DNA of 7,362 nucleotides from contig JAUYPR010000079.1 of the NCBI GenBank assembly GCA_030695785.1, forward strand, positions 1 to 7,362, given 5' to 3'. The notes beneath the pieces were generated by a model. The model was not told the origin of the DNA and made no database searches. It saw only the letters and a program-made list of their open reading frames with translations. The stretch comes from a bacterium (GTDB taxonomy: Bacteria > Patescibacteriota > Microgenomatia > JAUYPR01). Position 1 is the first letter of the stretch. Every line of letters begins with the position of its first letter. Made by a program: the position numbers and the translations under genes. This document shows positions 3,145-7,362 of the stretch, in pieces.

Positions 3145-5110
3145 CCGCGCCGTCTGACCTCGATCCGGCCACTTGCGGTTCTTCACGAAGCCGTTTTAAA
3201 TCCTGCGCAATGCGCTCACGGTCTTCTGGATTGAGGCGTGGGTCATCCCAAATGAGCCGGAGTATGGTTGTTGCAGTGTCAGGATCTTTTTCAAGGAGGA
3301 ATACATCCACGAGGCGTAAAAATGGAATAGGGTCATTCGGTGCAAGCCTGGCCGCTTGCCGATAGCCGTCTTTGGCAAACGTTAAACCTTGAGGATTATT
3401 ACTTGCGGAGACGTTTACATAGACATCTCCGTAAAAGAGCCAGTTGCGGCTATCTTTCGGCCCTAAACTCACGGCCGCGCGTCCTTCCTGGATTGCTTGC
3501 TGGGCCAATTTTTGCCCCTGGTCGATATTGGACGGGTTTTCCCGCAGTGTCGCGTCCGCCAACAGCAGTGAAAGAGAACCAAGGAGCCGTCGGTATGCAG
3601 GAACGTACGGATTGGTCTTCACCGCCGCGAGTGCGTCGGCGTATGCATCGACGGGTGCATTCGTGATATTCGTTTGTGCGTGGATATATGAAAGATGTGC
3701 GGTAACCAGCCGGTTTGAAATCCAAAAAAGAAGCAAGGTCAGCATGCCAAACAAGAGGAGAATGGTGATCGGAAGCAGTTCCAATGCCGGATTTGGGATA
3801 ATGGTGCGCCGACCACCCGATGCCGTCTGGTGTTGGGGGAACGTCAAAACAATCTCTTTTCGGGGATGTGTTGTTTTAAGAAATGAGACTGCGAGGGCAG
3901 TCAGGGATAAGAAAAGGAAAAAGAGCGATGTCGAGGGCAAGAAGAAAAAATTCCCGAGGGCCGCGATGAGGAGGAAGCCGGAAATCGCCAGGAGCAAAGG
4001 GTCATGCCGTGCCTTTTTCTCCCGAAGAATGAGGCTCAAAGGTAAAAGAAACAAGGCAATATAGAAAAATGTCCCCAAAACACCGCTGGTGGTGAGCAGT
4101 GAGAAGATGCCGTTTGTTTCTCCGGGCAAAGCAAAGCCGGGTTGGTTCAGGGTGAGCGCGAGAGAAAATGTTCCAGGGCCCAGGCCAAACGGAATCCTCC
4201 ACAGTATAGGTTCTTCTTGAAATGTTTTTTGTACCACCAGGACGCCAATGTCGGTTGGAAGCGGGGATTGGGTCGGGAGGCTGATCGACCATGGTGAAGG
4301 AACGACAAGCCGCATAAACAAGAAAAGCAAAACAAAGGCCGAGAGGGCTTTTGAATAAGGAAACGAAGTGGGAAGATGCGCGAAAAAAAGGACGCCAAGT
4401 AAAAGAAGGACCCCGAGGCCGGTCAGCAGTGTAATACCGGGATGATTGATGGCAAGAATAAGGAAAAGCTGCGCGATAAATGAAAGGCCAAAAAGAAAGG
4501 TCAGTGTTGCAGTTTGCGCGCGCTCCAAAACAGGTTTTTTGACGAGCGCTCGCACATGTTGTGCGCGTCGATACAGCCCCAAAAGAAACGTCATCGTCAA
4601 CGGCAGAAGGCTTGCGGAAAGCCATGCGGTTTCAAGGGCGTTCACAAAAAAACCGCGCAAGAGACTGATGATGGCAAGAAGTCCGGTGAGCACAATGGCG
4701 ACGCCGAACAAACGAATGAGCCATGTTCTCGTCCGGATAGTCGTGACAAGGACGACGAGGGTGAGACCGAAGGAGACGAGGAGAATGGGTGAAGGCGGGG
4801 TTTCATGCCCCAAAGGAAGGATGGAAAGGATGCGGTCTGTTGAGCCGATGCTGGAAATAATGATGACTAAAAAGAAAAGGAAATATGCTGTCAAGAGCGG
4901 CGATCGCACCAAGATCATCCGACGCCCAAGGAAAATGCGGGCAACCCATGCGAAGAACATAATACCGCCAATAACCAAGAAGCTGGTATTTTTCAATACG
5001 TCTGTCATCCCAAGGAGGGTTGGGTGGATGAGGAGCATAGGAATAAAGAAAAGAGCGATGATGCCGGCGTGCAATATCCAATCAGTTGCGGCAAGAAGAG
5101 GGGTGCGCAT
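3128..5110 (-). CDS. O-antigen ligase/Wzy-like membrane protein with C-terminal TPR domain (660 aa)
   Basis: Residues 1-about 415 are a polytopic membrane region with roughly ten to twelve hydrophobic segments. A hydrophilic loop near 280-335 contains WRIPFGLGPGTF (304-315), the WzyC-type 'Gxg.GtF' signature of O-antigen ligases and polymerases. A last membrane segment (442-466) leads to a soluble tail (about 480-645) with degenerate TPR helices: AALAAVKTNPYVPAYRRL-like, GRAAVSLGPKDSRNWLFYGD and YRQAARLAPNDPIPFLRL. Such proteins transfer or polymerise undecaprenyl-linked glycans outside the membrane; the tail may bind partners. The ATG at 5110 is supported by an extended -10 ending 6 nt upstream. 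The gene diverges from the glycosyltransferase operon and converges on the cohesin gene. Its exact role (ligase, polymerase or oligosaccharyltransferase) cannot be told. Confidence 0.85.
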   Translation of the reverse strand: MRTPLLAATDWILHAGIIALFFIPMLLIHPTLLGMTDVLKNTSFLVIGGIMFFAWVARIFLGRRMILVRSPLLTAYFLFFLVIIISSIGSTDRILSILPLGHETPPSPILLVSFGLTLVVLVTTIRTRTWLIRLFGVAIVLTGLLAIISLLRGFFVNALETAWLSASLLPLTMTFLLGLYRRAQHVRALVKKPVLERAQTATLTFLFGLSFIAQLFLILAINHPGITLLTGLGVLLLLGVLFFAHLPTSFPYSKALSAFVLLFLFMRLVVPSPWSISLPTQSPLPTDIGVLVVQKTFQEEPILWRIPFGLGPGTFSLALTLNQPGFALPGETNGIFSLLTTSGVLGTFFYIALFLLPLSLILREKKARHDPLLLAISGFLLIAALGNFFFLPSTSLFFLFLSLTALAVSFLKTTHPRKEIVLTFPQHQTASGGRRTIIPNPALELLPITILLLFGMLTLLLFWISNRLVTAHLSYIHAQTNITNAPVDAYADALAAVKTNPYVPAYRRLLGSLSLLLADATLRENPSNIDQGQKLAQQAIQEGRAAVSLGPKDSRNWLFYGDVYVNVSASNNPQGLTFAKDGYRQAARLAPNDPIPFLRLVDVFLLEKDPDTATTILRLIWDDPRLNPEDRERIAQDLKRLREEPQVAGSRSDGAVTGQQ

Positions 5111-5116
5111 AAAGAG

Positions 5117-5145
5117 ATCATAGCAGAAGACAAAGGAACTGGTAA
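5117..5145 (-). promoter_or_regulatory. Promoter of the Wzy-like gene (leaderless)
   Basis: On the minus strand TTACCA (5140-5145, 4 of 6 consensus) is 17 bp from TATGAT (5117-5122, 5 of 6), which is preceded by TGC to give an extended -10. The hexamer ends 6 nt before the ATG at 5110, so the message should start at the start codon. Confidence 0.65.
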
Positions 5146-5174
5146 CTAGGAAGGAGTCATAGGAGAGACACCTA

Positions 5175-5183
5175 TGGGATAAT
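5175..5183 (+). promoter_or_regulatory. Extended -10 of the glycosyltransferase operon (leaderless)
   Basis: TGG followed by GATAAT (5178-5183, 5 of 6 consensus) ends 6 nt before the GTG at 5190. No convincing -35 is seen at 16-18 bp. Because the conserved glycosyltransferase N-terminus begins right at this GTG, the start is fixed independently of the promoter, which makes this the firmest leaderless case in the window. An upstream GGAAGGAG-like stretch (5150-5157) is too far away to be a ribosome site. Confidence 0.6.
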
Positions 5184-5189
5184 GCGCCT

Positions 5190-6290
5190 GTGAAGGTTGC
5201 GATTGTGGTGGATCATCTCAAAGAGTACGGAGGGGCGGAACGGTGGGTCGAGGCGATGAAAGAACTCTGGCCAGAGGCTTCCATTTTTACGAGCTTTGTC
5301 CGGTTTGACCGATTGCCGCCCTCCTTTCGTGCATTTGAGATCCATGCGTCATTTTTACAAAGGTTCTGCATTCATCCTTGGCTCGAAAAGCTGTTTGTGC
5401 CGTTGTTTCCGCTGGCGTTTGCGCATTTCAACTTTGATGCGTATGATATGGTTTTGTCTTCGCACGCGTTTTTCTCAACATCCATCGTGGTCCGTCCGCA
5501 GACGAAACATATTTGTTATTGTCATACGCCCCCAAGGTTTCTTTGGGGATATCCGGTGGATGTTTCGTGGCAAAATTCCACATGGTTTCGTGCATTGCTG
5601 AGCCCGCTGGCAATGTTGTTACGGATGCATGATTATCTGGCGGCCCAACGTGTGGATGTGTTTGTGACAAACTCACAGAATGTCAGGCGGAGAATCAGGA
5701 AGTTTTATCGGCTGGATGCGTTGGTCGCGTATTGTGGATATGATGTGACCGCATCGGTCATCCTGAGCGGAGCGAAGCGAAGTCGAAGGATCCTGTCCGG
5801 GTCTCCATTTCTCCTCGTCGTCTCAAGACTTGTAGCATATAAAAATGTCCATCTTGCGATTCAGGCCTGCAACAGACTCAAGAAAAACCTCGTCATTGCC
5901 GGAGATGGGCCGGAACGACAAAACCTCAAGTCGATCGCAGGGGATACGATCACATTTCTCGGCCGGGTGGATGATACAGTGTTAGTCGATCTCTACCACC
6001 GATGCGCCGCGGTCATTTTTGGAGGAGAAGAAGATTTTGGGAATGTGCCGGTTGAGGCAATGATGGCTGGGAAACCAGTCATTGCGTTCGGTCGGGGCGG
6101 CGCGTTAGAGACAGTGATCGCAGGGAAGACTGGCACATTTTTTCAAGAACAAACAATGGAGTCATTGACGGATGCCCTTGCGTCGTTTGACCCGTCCGCG
6201 TATGATCCAGAAGCCTGCCGCGTGCAAGCGGAAAAATTTTCAAAATCTCAGTTTCTTTTAAAGATGAAACACATTGTCGGAGAAACATGA
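5190..6290 (+). CDS. GT4-family (WbaZ-like) glycosyltransferase, 366 aa, with repeat insertion
   Basis: This GT-B enzyme has an N-terminal acceptor domain (1-about 180), with KVAIVVDHLKEYGGAERWVE at the very start and the family motif CHTPPRFLWG (111-120). Its C-terminal nucleotide-sugar domain (about 205-366) has VSRLVAYKN (211-219), IAGDGPE (236-242), and the retaining EX7E motif E281/E289 in GEEDFGNVPVEAMMAGKPVI. WbaZ-like members transfer mannose or related sugars from GDP-sugar to lipid-linked glycans at the inner membrane face. The start is GTG 5190, since the next ATG (5256) would remove the glycine-rich first loop. Residues 190-201 (VILSGAKRSRRI) are encoded by a palindromic repeat, in the inter-domain linker where it may be tolerated. 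The stop overlaps the next gene (ATGA, 6287-6290), so it is cotranscribed with nucleotide-sugar genes that may supply its donor. Confidence 0.9.
   Translation: MKVAIVVDHLKEYGGAERWVEAMKELWPEASIFTSFVRFDRLPPSFRAFEIHASFLQRFCIHPWLEKLFVPLFPLAFAHFNFDAYDMVLSSHAFFSTSIVVRPQTKHICYCHTPPRFLWGYPVDVSWQNSTWFRALLSPLAMLLRMHDYLAAQRVDVFVTNSQNVRRRIRKFYRLDALVAYCGYDVTASVILSGAKRSRRILSGSPFLLVVSRLVAYKNVHLAIQACNRLKKNLVIAGDGPERQNLKSIAGDTITFLGRVDDTVLVDLYHRCAAVIFGGEEDFGNVPVEAMMAGKPVIAFGRGGALETVIAGKTGTFFQEQTMESLTDALASFDPSAYDPEACRVQAEKFSKSQFLLKMKHIVGET
5757..5792 (+). repeat. 36-bp palindromic element inserted in frame in the glycosyltransferase gene
   Basis: The segment runs GTCATCCTGAGCGGAG, then CGAAGCGAAGTCGAAGGATC; its ends ATCCT and AGGAT are inverted. 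It is exactly 36 bp, so it adds 12 codons without a frameshift. It belongs to the same family as the cluster at 2485-2557 (opposite orientation) and matches a type of dispersed element known from many bacterial genomes. Confidence 0.8.
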
Positions 6291-6988
6291 AAGCAATCTT
6301 ACTCTGTGGCGGAGTCGGATCACGGCTTCGTCCATTGACAGACAGAATGCCAAAGCCGCTTGTTCCTATAGCCGGGCGTCCGCTGCTTGATTACCAATTG
6401 ACCCACCTGGCTGCCCACGGGTTCACGGATGTGTATATGAACCTGTATTTTCTCCCTGAGAAGATCAAAGCTTTTGTTGGTGATGGATCGCGGTGGGGAG
6501 TCACGCCACACTTTCAGGTCGAGTCGACTCCACGCGGCACTGCCGGAGCACTGCGGCTTTTTGCAGAGGAACTGGACGAGCCTTTTTTGGTGTTGTACTC
6601 GGACGTGATAAATGAGATCAATCTCTCGCAACTGTTTGAAGCGCACAAACTCTATCGGCCGTTTGCGACGGTCGTGGTGCGCCGGACCGATCATCCGGAG
6701 GATTCTGACCTTGTCACCATCGATCGGCATGAACGCATACGTGCTTTGTATCTCAAGCCGCACAAAACATTGCCGCAAGAGACGTTGTATGGGAATGTTG
6801 GAGTTTTTGTGTTTGATCCAGAAATATTGCATCATATTCCAAAAAATTTGCCCGCGGATATTTTTCAAAACATATTTCCAAAACTTGTCCTCACGCATGC
6901 ATTGCGCGCATTTGTGTCGGACGCGTTTATTCAAGATGTGGGGACGATCGAACGTCTGCAAAAAGTTGAGGAAAGGATGCAGAAATGA
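6287..6988 (+). CDS. Sugar-1-phosphate nucleotidyltransferase, probably HddC-like (233 aa)
   Basis: This is a one-domain nucleotidyltransferase of the RmlA/ManC/HddC superfamily. It has the N-terminal signature LCGGVGSRLRPLTDRMPKPL (6-25, with Lys23 of the PKP element), the sugar-binding TPRGTAGAL (81-89), a metal-binding Asp in YSDV (Asp106), and a second acidic site in IQDVGT (215-220). It joins a nucleotide to a sugar 1-phosphate, releasing pyrophosphate. At 233 aa it lacks the long C-terminal domains of GlmU or ManC and is the size of HddC, which makes GDP-D-glycero-alpha-D-manno-heptose. The adjacent HddA-family kinase favours that, but glucose- or mannose-1-phosphate remain possible. 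The ATG overlaps the upstream stop, and GGAG (6279-6282) lies 4 nt before it. Confidence 0.87.
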   Translation: MKAILLCGGVGSRLRPLTDRMPKPLVPIAGRPLLDYQLTHLAAHGFTDVYMNLYFLPEKIKAFVGDGSRWGVTPHFQVESTPRGTAGALRLFAEELDEPFLVLYSDVINEINLSQLFEAHKLYRPFATVVVRRTDHPEDSDLVTIDRHERIRALYLKPHKTLPQETLYGNVGVFVFDPEILHHIPKNLPADIFQNIFPKLVLTHALRAFVSDAFIQDVGTIERLQKVEERMQK

Positions 6989-7362
6989 TTATTTCGAGGA
7001 CGCCTTTGCGGATGAGTTTTGTTGGCGGCGGGTCGGATTTGCCATCGTTTTACAAACATCATGAGGGTGCAGTTGTTTCGACTGCGATTGATCAGTACAT
7101 CTACATCACGGTGAACAAAAAATTTGATCAACATATTCGAGCGAGTTATTCGATCACAGAAATTGTTCAATCGGTGAAAGACGTCAAACACGAACTCATT
7201 CGATATGCTCTTTTGAAAACACGCATCAAGGGGCAGATCGAAATTACATCCATTTCCGACATTCCATCGGAGGGAACCGGGCTTGGATCGTCAAGTTCCT
7301 ATACGGTCGGGTTGTTAAACGCGTTGTACGCGCATAAAGGAGTGCATGCATCAGCAGAACGG
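6985..7362 (+). CDS. hddA: GHMP kinase, D-glycero-alpha-D-manno-heptose-7-phosphate kinase family (partial, 5' end)
   Basis: The first 126 codons are present; the window ends inside the gene, and the family is usually a little over 300 aa. The N-terminus ISRTPLRMSFVGGGSDLPSF (3-22) and STAIDQYIYITVN (32-44) are characteristic of HddA-type GHMP kinases. The phosphate-binding motif DIPSEGTGLGSSSSYTVGLL (92-111) contains the GxGLGSSS loop. The enzyme phosphorylates heptose 7-phosphate at C1 using ATP, the step before dephosphorylation and nucleotidyl transfer in the GDP-heptose pathway. It overlaps the nucleotidyltransferase stop (ATGA, 6985-6988) with AAGGA 7 nt upstream. The remaining pathway genes (isomerase GmhA, phosphatase GmhB) may follow to the right. 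Related fucokinase-like GHMP enzymes share these motifs, so the precise sugar is not proved. Confidence 0.85.
   Translation, partial: MIISRTPLRMSFVGGGSDLPSFYKHHEGAVVSTAIDQYIYITVNKKFDQHIRASYSITEIVQSVKDVKHELIRYALLKTRIKGQIEITSISDIPSEGTGLGSSSSYTVGLLNALYAHKGVHASAER

Noticed and set aside
3444..4064. Plus-strand open frame of 206 codons
   Set aside because: Antisense to the same membrane-protein gene, with biased composition and no family features.
4002..4625. Minus-strand open frame of 207 codons in another frame
   Set aside because: It lies in the Wzy-like gene on the same strand but out of frame; the true frame has membrane segments, the WzyC motif and TPRs.
4446..5123. Long plus-strand open frame of 225 codons
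   Set aside because: It is fully antisense to the Wzy-like gene, extremely rich in Arg/Lys/Met as shadows of Leu/Phe/Ile-rich membrane proteins are, and has no recognisable motif.
6320..6961. Minus-strand open frame of 213 codons
   Set aside because: Mirror of the nucleotidyltransferase gene, whose plus frame has all catalytic motifs.

Overview
The window looks like a stretch of a small-genome bacterium, most plausibly of the Candidate Phyla Radiation (Patescibacteria). The grounds are a retropepsin-like protease beside a DUF5678-type protein, a membrane-anchored cohesin-domain protein, a giant O-antigen-ligase-like protein with a TPR tail, heptose-nucleotide genes, and dispersed repeats of the 'ATCCTGAGCGGAG...' family, some of them inside genes. 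This placement is inference; no rRNA or marker gene is present.

Left part (1-2373), A/T-rich and accessory in character. Two near-identical tRNA-Ala(CGC) genes on the minus strand (1-74 and 915-988) lie in an 81-bp direct repeat with 79 matches. Between them is a compact plus-strand two-gene module, a 73-aa DUF5678-like protein overlapping by ATGA a 127-aa retropepsin-like aspartic protease, with its own promoter. Beyond the second tRNA are the decayed C-terminus of a NYN-domain protein (1105-1284, minus), a strong minus-strand intrinsic terminator, an inverted repeat, and a class I SAM methyltransferase (1539-2300, minus).

A tRNA-Ala(GGC) (2374-2445, minus) marks a visible change in base composition. 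To its right (2446-7362) the DNA is richer in G+C and carries cell-surface functions: a cohesin-domain membrane protein (2479-3144, plus) convergent with and overlapping by 17 bp a 660-aa O-antigen-ligase/Wzy-like TPR protein (3128-5110, minus). From a 79-bp intergenic spacer with back-to-back promoters an operon runs rightward: GT4 glycosyltransferase, sugar-1-phosphate nucleotidyltransferase and the start of a heptose-7-phosphate kinase (HddA family), each joined by an ATGA overlap. Together these suggest synthesis of a nucleotide-activated heptose (or related sugar), its transfer, and polymer ligation or polymerisation at the surface.

Three features cut across the genes. First, the first gene of each right-hand transcription unit has an extended -10 box (TGn + hexamer) ending exactly 6 nt before the start codon, at 2479, 5110 and 5190, so these mRNAs are probably leaderless. 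The module at 186 is similar with a 9-nt gap. Downstream operon genes rely on stop/start overlap, with Shine-Dalgarno-like sequence before two of them. Second, palindromic repeat elements have entered coding sequence: one encodes 12 residues in the linker of the glycosyltransferase, and another forms the basic N-terminus of the cohesin protein. Third, the tRNA-bracketed protease module looks like a small gene islet and is the best candidate here for an undescribed system.
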